From Telmatherina bonti (taxonomy: Eukaryota > Chordata > Actinopteri > Atheriniformes > Telmatherinidae): a stretch of DNA of 64,000 bases. Below the pieces are notes generated by a model. It saw only the letters and a list, made by a program, of their open reading frames with translations. It was not told the DNA's origin and ran no database searches. Shown piece by piece: positions 1-11,540 of the stretch. Every line of letters starts with the position of its first letter. Position 1 is the stretch's first letter. The stretch covers positions 10,667,229 through 10,731,228 of the forward strand of contig OW121823.1 in assembly GCA_933228915.1 (NCBI GenBank), given 5' to 3'. The position numbers were made by a program, and so were the translations under genes.

Positions 1-3000
1 TAAATAATATATGACCTCATGCAGAACCCGCACAACATGTACCTGCAGGGGGGCGAAGTCAACGTTCCGCCTTTGCTTGTTTTATTAAGGTCAACTGCTG
101 ACATTTTAGCTCAGGTTAGTAAAGCTGAGCTCATGACAGAATAATGCTGGAGCAACACAGCAGCTGATGCTAAAACTTTTAATAATACATGCAGGTTGAG
201 TATTAACTGAGAACGTTGAGTAGCTGTTCAGAGGGAATTTTAAAATATTTATGGGTGGGTGAATGGTTAGGACACAGAGGACATTACCTTTGAGTTGTAT
301 GTACTTAGTTTGGTTGTCACAGCTTCCCTCAAAAGAAAAAGAAGACGATGTAAACATGCTTTTCTGTGGAAAATTGCCATTTCGTTTCCACTTCCAATCC
401 GTCTCCTGTGGGAAATGCTGCATTGTTTTTATTTCAGCTCCACGCATGTTTCAGAGAAAACTGTGCGAGGGATTTTAAAGCGAGTTCAGTGCCCGACAAC
501 AGCAGTAAAGTTGTAAAGGCTTCTGTCTGGAGCCACATGTGTTGCTTCTGCTGGCTTCACATCAAATCCTGCTGCAGCTGCTTTTCCCTCTGCCTCTGTC
601 TCTGCTTCCCAGCTTCGCAAATTAATGAAATGCTGAAATGTTTCCTTTTATGTGAAGCCCATTTCCCTCCAAAAGTCACGCTGGGCAAAACTGAATCATC
701 GACGTTAATTCATTTTTGAGTTTGATACAAGTCGATAACGCGGTATGTGCTGTACGGATTTCAGGCTCTCGCCCAAACTTAAGTCTTCCATCTACTTTTC
801 CCTCCCACTCATGACTGCTGTACATCATTGCAGAAACACTTACTGCTTGTATTTGCTAAAGCAATATGACCTTAAATATTACAAAACTAACTTCATATTG
901 CTTCAGTTAGTGTATGCATCAGTTTGTGTTACCAGTGGAGCTATGCTTCACCATTTCCCTGCAGGAATCAGAGAAACATGCAACAGTAGCACTGGGAACA
1001 TTCGGATCTGCTAATATTTTTCTTAAAATTTAACTTATTACTGTCAGGTTTCTGTTTTTTGTTTTTTTTTGTTCCGCTGCCACAAGTCATGGTTATAATT
1101 TTTGTTATGATATAAATGTTTTGACTTTCTTCTAATTAAACTTTAAATCTAAACTAACTACACATTTTAATGAGATTTTAACATGTAGCCATGAGTTGTG
1201 TCTTTATTACGCAGGCTGCAAAGGCAGCGTTGATTTTGGATGTGAAGTTAAAACTGAATTTTAAGAAAGATATTTTTGTAAGGAGAAGTATGGAGTATAT
1301 TTATCTGTAATTTCCTTGTTGGATAAAACTGATGTGAAATGTACAGGATACTTTTGATTAATTGAAGAGTAAAAATAATCTGTGATTACAGCTGTTCTGA
1401 ATTAAATTAAGTTAAATTAAATAAAGGAAATATAATGAAATATGAAGAATAAGGACAAATTCATATTTCTTTTACTTCCAGGGGACAGATAGCATGTTAC
1501 AGGTAAAAATATCAAAACATTAGACCAGGACTACTCTATTAGTTATTCAGGTAGGCCAGATTTTCAAAGAAAAAGAATCTTAGAGCCAGTAAATACAGGA
1601 AGGGAAAATAAATCAGAAAAAATAGATAAATGAAAGAATAAAAAAGGCACATTTACATTTTGGATATTAAGTTTTTTTTTTTATTTTTCTATTCTAAATT
1701 CAGTCCCACATGACAAGGGCAAATGCAAAAAATAAAATAATAAAAATTCCAGTCGGAGTCTATTTTTCTCCTAACTGTTTACATAAAAAGGTCATATCAC
1801 ACTAAACTTCTTGATGTGGTGCCTCCTCACATTGTAATCTTTAAACATTGTCACACACTCATTTTGTATTAAACACATCGGTTTGGCGCAAAATAAACAA
1901 ATACTTCTCAGTCCAGGCCGGTTTAAATCTGCCGTTTTGTTGTCAATTTTGCGTTTTGAGACAGAGAGCTACATGCTTTGTAGCGCTACTCTTACAACTT
2001 TAAAACACCACATGCTGGGGTTAATATTGCTAGGCAACAAAGTGTTGCACAACTGTAGGATTGTAGGTTACTTCATCAGCGTAGGAATGACTTACTGTTC
2101 TTGATTAATATCTTTATTCTTTTACATAAGCTGGGCCACATAGAAGTTGGTTCTTGGCTGACATTCGACTGATTTTCAACTATTCCAGCAAATGTCTTTC
2201 ATTAAATGCAGATTTTTGAGCAAAATGATTGAAATTACAGCAAGAAACTAATATTGAATATAATCAGCTGGTATACTGATGGTAATGGACATATCTTTTT
2301 TAATGCTTCTTTCTTTTTTCTTTAAGAAGATTTTCAGAAACTTAAACACACAAACTGCAGACCTGATAAAACTGAGGTTACAGTGAATGAGAGTTTGTGC
2401 AGGCAGCAGCTACGCCTCAGCAAAGTTGCAGCAGAAATGTTGGAGGTATGAATACTGGATTATGCATTACATTGACAATGCCATCTTATATAGATCACTA
2501 AAAAAGTGCTTTGCTGAAAATCTATCAGAATATATTTTTTCCATCTTAAAAAATTCTAATAATGTTCTGACTGATTGCTTAGTAATTATTACACTGTTTG
2601 TACTTTTATTAGTTTACCTTTCAATAAACCTGAAAATGGCTCCAGGGTTGAACATTGAAACAACAACAGACATTCTTAGCGACACACCAACTGTGAGGTC
2701 AGTTTAAATACAGGGACCCTGAATGCAACAACTACAGTAGCCTACAGGGTCCAAACACCAAATGTAACTTATGTGTGAAAGATGCAAACTTTTTCTGTTT
2801 CACCAATGTGGTCAATTCAGGAAGCTTCACTACATTTAGCATCTCTGTAGGTAATAAGTCTAAGTGCTCTTGTTGCAGCTCCACCCAACCACCAACAGCA
2901 CAAATGGGTAACGAAACCAAATGTCTAAAACTGCATGGAGAATCATTTAATGAGAAAAGATTTAACACATATTGTTTTGACCTTATTTTTTGGTACCTTT

Positions 3001-4254
3001 TTACTATAAGAATGTCGTAATAAAATTAAAATGAAAATAAGGCGTCATGTTTCAGTCATGTACGAAGCACAGATCACTGTAGAATTTATAAATGGCTGAC
3101 TGATTAATGGTGAACTTTTATTTCTATGACGACCACCCACGGCACGAAGAGCATCCAAGTGTCAGAATTCCTGCTAATTGTGTCAACATCATAATTATAG
3201 GTTTTTACTAATAAACATAAATTCGGCTTGGCAAGGAGGTCTTCAGTTGTGGAGATGTCCCTGGTGACCAATTAGCAAACTCTGCAAACTTTGCAAGAAG
3301 TATTGCCTAAAACAAGGAATAAATACAGCAAACCTGCCTCCCTCAGGCAGCGCTGTCCTTTCAATAATAATTTCAGTAATTAATCAAAGGGTAAAACCGT
3401 AAAGCAGTAGGCAGCCGAGGACAGTGAGTAATTACTCACGTTATGCAGCTACCCAATTATTTACTTTATACTTTCATCATATATGATAAGTCAATACATA
3501 ACCTTCAACGGATATCTTTAGCATTTGATAATTAACTCTAAAATAAGATTAAATCATAAGTTACAAACCGTTGACCTTTATACAGATGTGTTGAGCGAAG
3601 CACATATTTGTTTATGACTTCTATGCGTAATGATTTTACTATTTTAGTTGTTTTCAAATATGTTGCTGTTTATTTTGAAGTAGTGGTGGAGGAAAACTGG
3701 CATGACTGCACTGCTTTACCCGCAGATGCTCTTTCAGTAATAATAGCTCAGGTTTGCCTCATTCTCTTAGGAAACTCCAAAACATGCCAGGATAAATCAT
3801 AAGCCTGGTTTAACCCATCAGATCACCCCTTTCTCCCAAGCTGTAGTCACTTTAACTATCAACAACAGGCCAGTGGAGTGGGCTTGAACTTGAGGGAGGA
3901 TTTATTGGCTCTTCATTTTTTTTTATTCCTAAATCCCAGAGGACATTTTATGTCACAGCGTGAACATTTTGCACAAACACCCTGAAAAGCCAATAACTTC
4001 AAACAGACTACTGGACAGAGACCTTCAGATTTATTAAAAGACATATTTTCATTTAACAAACAAATAAATGATAATATTAACAATGAACTTGTTGGCAAAA
4101 CAAAGAAAATTATGGAAATATGATACACACAGACAAAAGAAAAACAAACTATACAAATAAAACAAACATAAGGAGTAGCCGGTCCCGTCACTCATGAACC
4201 ATAAGCAGAAAAAATGAGTATCCAGTAAATTGCCCAAGTTTTACAATGTAGATC
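1..4254. other. AT-rich non-coding DNA, no gene recognised
   Basis: No open frame here resembles a known protein, and all are short and interrupted. The stretch holds scattered homopolymer runs and no repeat I can name. It is probably intergenic or intronic. Confidence 0.6.
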
Positions 4255-4977
4255 AACCTTTTGTAAGATTTAGACACACAGCGACTTCCAGCGGTTACAA
4301 GTGAAGCCTTTGCCGATGTCCAAAATTGCAGTTCATCTCTCATCCAATAGGGGGCTCCAAAACAGAGTCCAAAGACATGCATGTCAGGTTAACTGGTTAA
4401 TCTAAATTAACCCTAGAAGGAAGTGTGAATGGTGGTTTGTCTCTTTGTGTTTGACCTGCGACGAACTGGCGACCTGTCCAGGGTGTCTCCTGCCTCTCGA
4501 CCGAAGGCTGCTGGGACAGGCTCCAGCTCCCCCGCGACCCTTAATCAAATTAAGTGGTTCAGATAATGAATGAACAATATCTGTGTGGAAGTAATTTAAT
4601 CTCAAAGTTTGTCATAATAAGGATCTTTTTGATATCCTGTTGCAAATAGGCAGACAGTAGTACAAGCGTAGGCGAACAGCATGACTTAGCTTTATCCCGC
4701 TTACCTCCATTAGCTGGTTGGATCCTCTTAGTTCCATGTTAGCTCAGTTTGCTATTAGCTACAGGCAAGTTGGAGTTTGATCGATGTCAATCATCCACTT
4801 CCATGCTCACAGCCCCCCTCTCAGCTCTACCTCTTCACTCATTTTTGTATTTTGTTGGCACACATGACACTGCCGAGATGGCAACAGCGGCAACTGCCCA
4901 GTTAGCTTCACTTCGTCTTTTAAGAAACCTTTGGGTGACGTGTTGAGGCTCTGTCAATCCTCTATACACAGTCTATG
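4255..4977 (-). mobile_element. Old hAT-type MITE copy, interrupted by a SINE
   Basis: This is a diverged, inverted copy of the 680-bp element at 25436-26115. Shared blocks include the terminal GTCTATG at 4971-4977, the stretch around 4765-4860 (matching about 25560-25650 in reverse complement), an AGTAATTTAATCTCAAAG block near 4588, and the far end at about 4290-4362. Between the last two blocks the homology is broken by a SINE tail at 4363-4578. The left boundary is approximate because that terminus has decayed. No transposase coding sequence is present. The heavy divergence and the nested insertion both say this copy is older than the one at 25.4 kb. Confidence 0.65.
4363..4578 (+). mobile_element. 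5'-truncated tRNA-derived SINE
   Basis: The sequence begins at the AAAGACATGCATG block and runs through the GGCGACCTGTCCAGGGTG and GGGACAGGCTCCAGC blocks to an AATGAATGAAC tail. The order and content match the 3' two-thirds of the SINE at 9808-10176. The tRNA-like head is missing. It sits inside the old hAT copy, so it inserted later. Confidence 0.75.
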
Positions 4978-6571
4978 GATTTAGAAAAAAAAATTATTAA
5001 ATAAAATAATAATACTAAAAAAAAAAAAAGCTTTATATTGAACTTCATATCCCAGAGAGCAGCAGAAAGTGCTGTACATAATTACAGTGACTGAATATCA
5101 AATCTAGATAAGTAAGTTTTCTTCATGTATTTTCAGAATTAATGAGATGGTTTTTGATCGCACTAAAGTTGCACTAAAGACCAGTGGACTGTCTCACAGG
5201 AACTTTATCCATCTCTTACAGAGACATCTGTGTAAATATGAGCTGGAATTCTGTGCAGATGTTCATACAACATCAAATGTTCTTTGTCTAAATAATCTAA
5301 AATACAACAAGTATAAGCTGAGATTTCCCATCACTTTAACAACATACAGTAGTTCAGCATGTAGTTGTTATATTCCTTTTGTTGTACTTGTTCCACTTAT
5401 TATTTTTAACCCTCAACAGGGTTCTCTTAATTTCTTGTGGATGTTAATCAGCATTATTTTTGTTTTTCTACTGAATCAAAACAACTTAAATAGCCTATAC
5501 TGCCACCCACAGGCAACAATACCGTTCCATTTATCACAAACACATCAATTTATCTGGCATTAATACAAAAACAAACTAAAAGAACACAACAAGCAGGGAA
5601 TATAATACAAGTGTATTAATATGCTGTAAACAAAATATAATTATCACACACTGAGCTGCATCTTGCATCCCCTTATTCAATCTAAATGGTGCTCCTGTTT
5701 ATTTCTGGCTGTGAAAACTCATCTCACCTCTCAGGCGTCCTCACTGGTACCATAAGTCCAACCTACACTGGTTAAGATATCCCACTCTATAGACATACAT
5801 ACATACTGGGATCTGTAGAGGTTATCGCAGTTTATTTCAGTCGGTAGTCATTGCATAGCGTGTGGCTTTTTCATTTCTGTGACAAATAAGTAAAGATTTG
5901 AAAATTGTGCATGACACGGGAAAAAGTGTGTCTAATGCATGTGTGTGTGTGTCTGTCAGAAAGCAAAATATAACTTGGCACTTGAGCTGTGGAGGAACTC
6001 TCATCCCAGCGAGGGATCCCAACTCTTTAATTCTTCATACAACTTAAAAACACGGTTACCAGCCTTCCCTTCAATTTCATCAGATGCAGCAGCGGCGACT
6101 CGTTTCTGCACATTTCAACATGTGATGAAAAATCTCTTTCTTCTTCTACATTTCAGTGTGTTTGTGTGTGTGCGTCTATTTGTGCGCATGCACTGGCTAG
6201 CTTTTTTTTTTTTTTTACACGTTTTGCCTGAAAACCTACATAGCATACAGCAGGAAGGGCAAGGGTGATTAAACTTGCATAAAAACCGATGACGCTGCCC
6301 ATAATGCAGAGGTAACATATGAGCCTTTCCCCGAGCCAGTGTTTGACAAGCTAACATGCACGCTTCGATCTCCAGGGTGATAGAGTGCATCAGTGTGTGT
6401 ATAACCTGGTGCTGTGTAGCAGATCCACGCACCTCAAAGTCTGCCTTGAATATGGAATGACTGCTGAATATTTCACATCCTACTTCTGACATTCCCCCTT
6501 ATCTCATAAATCACTGTTTATGGATCATTTAGTTCCTGTCGGCTCTATGTGCTTGTATGTATTAATATATA

Positions 6572-6576
6572 TGTGT

Positions 6577-6633
<57 letters not shown>

Positions 6634-6648
6634 AGAAAGAGAGAGACA
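6572..6648. repeat. (TG)n microsatellite with GA-rich end
   Basis: About 60 bp of nearly pure TG is followed by a short GAGAGA-type tract. The open frame across it is only repeated Cys-Val and is not a gene. Confidence 0.95.
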
Positions 6649-6928
6649 GCAAGAGTGCAAGACAAAAAGCATTTTTGTCAGGAGAAGCTTGGGTTGTTTA
6701 CACAATGGCTTTAGATAACAGAAGTCTTGCGAGAATACAACAATAACTGAGGATTAATAATTTATATTACATTATATCAGAACAATAGTTGTATTTTAGA
6801 GATCAATACTTTTTCAAGTTTTTTGAAAACTTACTTTTAAAAAGAAGCAAAAATCCAGTAACAACCGATGCAGAACCTTTACATTGCTGAGGAAAACACA
6901 TAATGTAAGGCTGGCAGTCATTCAGCGA

Positions 6929-6952
6929 GTGTGTGTGTGTGTGTGTGTGTGT
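6929..6952. repeat. (GT)n microsatellite
   Basis: A perfect GT run of about 24 bp. Confidence 0.9.
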
Positions 6953-9110
6953 TTATCGCCATGCGGATCACGAGGCCATTCTGTTTAGTGAGCTGTCAGA
7001 CATTTGGCCAGGGTCAGAGCCCAAGGGACTGAAATTGAGGAGGTGGGGTACTGGGTAGCATGGCGCGAGGAGAGAGGGGCGAAAGGTCTGCAGGGGGACA
7101 CCGGTGAACTGTAGAGACAGATATTGTGAGAGGACTTACAATGGCCTTCGGCAGCATGGAAAGACAGAAAGAAAAGGGAGAAGAGAGGTTTTAAAGAAGC
7201 CCAGACCCTGGAAGGAGAGAAATGCTTAATACCAAGAAATAGCTTCTACCCAGCTGAAGTGGGTTTGCTGTTGTCGTTACACACGACCACAGGAAGTATC
7301 TCTAAACAACAATCATATTATCTTTAAATAGGAGCTCCAAATGTGAATTGTCTGCACACTGTGAGTGTTTCCAGCTTATTGTACTGATTTAAATGTAAGA
7401 AAATATTTTGTGTGGAAACATTTTTTCTTCTGCGTGAGAATGTTTTGGTTTTGTTTAGATGAATTGTGTCACCGCAGGTCAAACTCGGAGGTCGGTTTCG
7501 CATGTTGACCTCACAGCTGTGGTGGGAGAGAAATGGGACACACTGCTGAACTGAGTGCAAAGCACTTAGTCCCTACAATAAAAAGGTAATTGAAAATTAT
7601 GGTACACCAATAAAATGTATGTCTCAGCAGTGGCAATAAACACAATTTAAATTCAAATTAAAAATGAAAATGCTTAATAAGATATTTGGTGCTACAGAGT
7701 AACTTTAACTCTGATTAAGTGCAAAGCAGCAGCAAAATGAAAACATACAGAAAATATACACTGAAGAGATTCATGTGCAACCTGCCTAATGATCCCCATC
7801 AGACCCTGTGTCTTTCCAGAAGAGAAAACCAATCTGACAGGAGCAGCTCATGGTTGGCCAGCTCCAACTACCGGTCTGTCCCATGTCCCCTGACCAGAGG
7901 CAGCTTATCCAGACAGGGGGAAGGCAGCTTCATCTGTTCACCACATTGTATTTGCTCAACAGGTCAAGAAATTAAAAGTATTAAAGCGAGGCAAAGTGGA
8001 TAATAAAATGAAATTATCAATAAACAAAAGGGGTAAAAACAATTAAATAATTAAAACATACTTATAAGAATAATTGAGGTCAAATATGAAACAATTTAAA
8101 CAAACTAAAAGAAAAATAAATTAAATAAACACAGAACATGCTGAAATAGACAGAATGAGGGGAGAGTAGAAGCTGTTTGAACATGTTAAGTGTACAATAG
8201 GTTAAAGATAATGTTATTGCAATAAATACACATCTAGAATTATTTGGCCAACAGTTTTCAGCATTTTTTAACTAGATTCTTTTTTAACCCTATAATCATG
8301 TATCATTTTTGGTTCTGTTTGTAAAAACTTTTGCGTGATTTTTTTATGAAAACCTTCCTCAAAACTACACAATCTGGTTGTTGTCTTTGACTGCCTGCAG
8401 GATATAATTATAATAATTTAATAATTTTGGCATACCACATGATAATAAATGGTATACATAGGAAAAAAAGACTAATAAAGACTTTAGATTTTTAAAAGAC
8501 TTTTAATCAAATTTTTGTTGGGCTTTAAATATGTTAATAAAAAATACATTCAATTCAAAAGACATGAGGGAAGGTTGTTTTTTTGTTTTTTTTTACTTAA
8601 ATAAGAAAAAGCTTGATTATCTCCAGTTTCCAGTTTATAATTCAGACTTCTAAAGGAGCTTAAATTACTCTGGTTTTAGCTTTTCTCGTTTATTCCCCCA
8701 TTTTGGAACCAGTTTTAAAATTCTGGTCCGTACTTGTAGATGTACATGATCGCGCTCCTCCTACATCTCTGACCTTTTTCATCCTGACATCCAAGTTGGA
8801 GCTCCGCAGTCCTCAGCTCAGAGGCTACTCCAAGTTCTGCACAATGGTAACCTCTGACCTCCGTTAGACAACAGGTTTTATGACTGTGTGTATTAATGTG
8901 TTCATGTGTTTTTATTCTATTTTCGTGTATTTGGGTTTTTTTATTTATTTTTTTTATTGACCTCTTGTGATTACAAAGCTGTAAAAGTAAAACAACAACA
9001 AAAAAACAAGAAAATAATTTATTGATTTATTTGAATAATGAAACATTATGTTAATTTTCCCGAAGAAAAAACATAAAATTATCATGGAGAAAACTGCGAC
9101 AGGACCGCAT

Positions 9111-9394
9111 TGTCATGCCTCTGCCTTGGGTAAACCCACCCTTTCTCTGATACCTCAGAGTCAATCTTCAGAGTAATAATCATCTACACCTGCAACCTGT
9201 TAAGCACCAGGCCTCGTCAGACCTTGTTCGTGGATAAAAGGACTTACCTTCCCCCTCCACAAGGCTCTGACTCCTGGCTTTGCTTCTGGATTTCCAGCAT
9301 TACATCTTGTGAGATCATTACCAGCTTTGTTATCTTAAATTAAAGTCCTGTTAACCCCGCTCTCTGTCTTTGATGTCTGTTATTCGACACAACA
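9111..9394 (+). mobile_element. Possible solo LTR
   Basis: The block opens with TGTCATGCCT, carries a TATA-like GGATAAAAGG near 9232-9241 and an ATTAAA poly-A-like signal near 9339, and closes with a CA-ending GACACAACA. This layout (TG...CA, TATA box, poly-A signal) is that of fish LTR retrotransposon LTRs. No flanking TSD was found and no internal retroelement sequence adjoins it, so a solo LTR is only a suggestion. Confidence 0.35.
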
Positions 9395-9807
9395 TGTACA
9401 GTACAATAAGAACTAATTATCACCACTCCCTGTGTGACTGCATTGAGAGCAAAGTGATAACAGTGCCACGTATAACTATACTGCCTTTTTTTTTTCTTGT
9501 TTAAAGCCAAGAAGACGTACCAAAAGTGCCCGATGTCCGCCATTCTTGTCCTTATTTTCTATTTTCCATTCTTCGTAATGCACCACTTTGACGTAATGCT
9601 ATTATGTAGCAGATGCATGAATCGGTATCCAGTCGATACACCACCTGCTGGGTAATGGGCTTGACACACGACGGGTGACAAGCCACGGCGACAGGCGAAA
9701 TTCATAAGAGAAACCCAACATGGAGGACGAAACAAGCAGCAGCCACAAGGGCAGCGTGCAGCGTGCTCTTAGATAGTTTATCTCCACTTGGTTATGATAT
9801 TGAATGG

Positions 9808-10176
9808 GCTACACGGTGGTAAAGTGGTTAGCACTGTGGCCTCACAGCAAGAATGTTGCTGGTTTGATCCTTCGCTGGGGCAAGATTTGGGCTGTGGCCT
9901 TTCTGTGTGGAGTTTGCATGTTCTCCCCGTGTATGCGTGGGTTCTCTCCAGGTACTCCAGCTTCCTCCCACCATCCAAAGACATGCATGCTAGGTTAACT
10001 GGTTACTCTAAATTGTCCATTGGAATGAGTGGTTGTTTGTCTCTGAGTGGCCCTGCAATGAACTGGCGAGCTGTCCAGGGTATACCCTGCCTTTTGCCCA
10101 AGGACTGCTGGGATAGACTCCAGCTTCACTGCGACCTAAATTGGATTAAGCAGTTAGGATAATGAATGAATAAATT
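9808..10176 (+). mobile_element. Near full-length tRNA-derived SINE
   Basis: The 5' head resembles a tRNA promoter: an A-box-like TGGTAAAGTGGTTAGCACT at about 9818 is followed about 40 bp later by a B-box-like GGTTTGATCC. The body has the standard blocks of an abundant percomorph SINE (TTTGCATGTTCTCCCCGTG, then GGCGAGCTGTCCAGGGT and GACTCCAGCTTC), and it ends in an AATGAATGAATAAA tail. Imperfect 11-bp TSDs flank it (9797-9807 ATATTGAATGG; 10177-10187 ATATTGAAGGG, 10 of 11). The family name was not assigned. The sequence is not a functional tRNA gene. Confidence 0.8.
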
Positions 10177-10187
10177 ATATTGAAGGG

Positions 10188-10789
10188 AATTTTAACTTTT
10201 TCATAGCAGTTGGTGAAAAGGATGGAGAGTCAGAAGAATTTGCTCAAGTTGACAAAAATCTTGCTGTTGACTTTACTGTGCAAAAAGAAAAAGACACCTT
10301 GAGTTCATTCTTTTTCACAAACAAGAAAACAACCTGGTGAACTTCATCATTTGACACAACATGATCATTTTGACCTCAGGGCTGATCCTGATGAATTTAG
10401 GGTTTGATCATTCAGTGAAGCCCTCGCTGATTGGTTGCGGTGTCATGCAAAAGCAACAAAAGTTGAAAATTCTTCAACTTTTTTGTGTAGAAAACTCCTG
10501 TATGCATGTCTATGTACATATGGGTGCTGGCACGAGTGGCACCTGGCTGGAAGCCTGCAAGCGACTTTCGCCTAATTGCAAAAGATCCATTTGAACTGAA
10601 TGGAGAGTGAGTGACGTCCCCCCACATGTTGAGTCTGTAAGGATTTAGCTGGTTATGGAAATGCAACAGAGATCAGGATTTACCAAACCAATCTGCATCC
10701 GGCCGTCCTGTACCAACTCAGACACGTTGGTGGACACACTGTTTTATAAACCGCAACACATGCAATACATCCTCACTTCTTTATAAAAG
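10188..10789. other. Non-coding DNA, nothing recognised
   Basis: Between the SINE and the TTAA-flanked element there are only short, unconvincing frames. Confidence 0.5.
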
Positions 10790-10793
10790 TTAA

Positions 10794-11536
10794 AGTGGAA
10801 CTATTATGTGCATTTCAGGCTAATTTATTTTTATTTCTGAGACCAGAAGGGCTGGGATTGATCAAGTTATTGTCACAAATCGCTTTATTTACTTCAAACC
10901 GACCCTCTCCGTAGGCTGTCAGATCAGCCTGCGGGCAAAACGAGTGGATTGGGACTCTTCTGCATTAAGCCCCGCCTCCCCCCACTGCACTACATCGGGA
11001 GCGCGCACCGCACCTGCTTTCGCCGTCATTGTAACACCTCATAAACAGAAGGATTAGGCTCATATGAACTCAATAAAAAAAACAAAATACAATGTCAACA
11101 CATAGCATACAGCCCTACATGTTGGAACCTGAATCAGAGCCTGAAAACAAAGTGGAAAACAGCAACCCACAGCAACGAATGCAGCAGGATGTCTCTCTTT
11201 GGTAAACTCACCAGCCATCGTTGGAAATAACTTTATCCCACGTTTTCCACCCGCCTGATGTATTTGTACATGTCCTTGTTAACCAGTAGAAGGTAACCAA
11301 TCACCGAACCTTATCCCCCGGGACGTCACAAGGATTCCGAAGTTGAAAAAAACTCTCTAAAACGACGCATTTTTTGTTGCCATGGAAACTGAATGGAGAG
11401 CGAGCTGGAACTCAAACTCAAACTCAAACATGCGTTTAGGTGATAAAAAACAGTGTTGTTCACATGTCTGATGAGGATTCAACACTGTAACACTGTAGAA
11501 AGCTCAGAAAACTTGAAATACCAAAATAAGACCCCT
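10794..11536 (+). mobile_element. TTAA-flanked non-autonomous DNA element, copy 1
   Basis: The 743-bp element is flanked on both sides by TTAA (10790-10793 and 11537-11540). The termini are imperfect inverted repeats: left AGTGGAACTATTATG, right in reverse complement AGGGGTCTTATTTTG. A second copy lies in reverse orientation at 63187-63925 and aligns along the whole length. TTAA targets are the hallmark of the piggyBac superfamily, but no transposase is encoded, so that assignment is inference. Inside are a GC-richer patch near 10910-11030 and a short AAACTC tandem repeat near 11412-11428. Confidence 0.65.
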
Positions 11537-11540
11537 TTAA

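Larger units (their letters stand above)
4978..9110. other. Non-coding DNA with two TG microsatellites
   Basis: No protein-like frame is recognised. Apart from the microsatellites at 6572-6648 and 6929-6952 and several poly-T/poly-A runs, no repeat family could be assigned. A G-rich, less AT-biased patch lies at about 7010-7200. Confidence 0.55.

Noticed and set aside
7141..7194. Short ATG frame in a G-rich patch
   Set aside because: Fewer than 20 codons, no splice or promoter support.
9808..9890. tRNA-like promoter boxes that might indicate a tRNA gene
   Set aside because: The boxes sit at the head of a complete SINE with tail and TSDs; no cloverleaf can be drawn.
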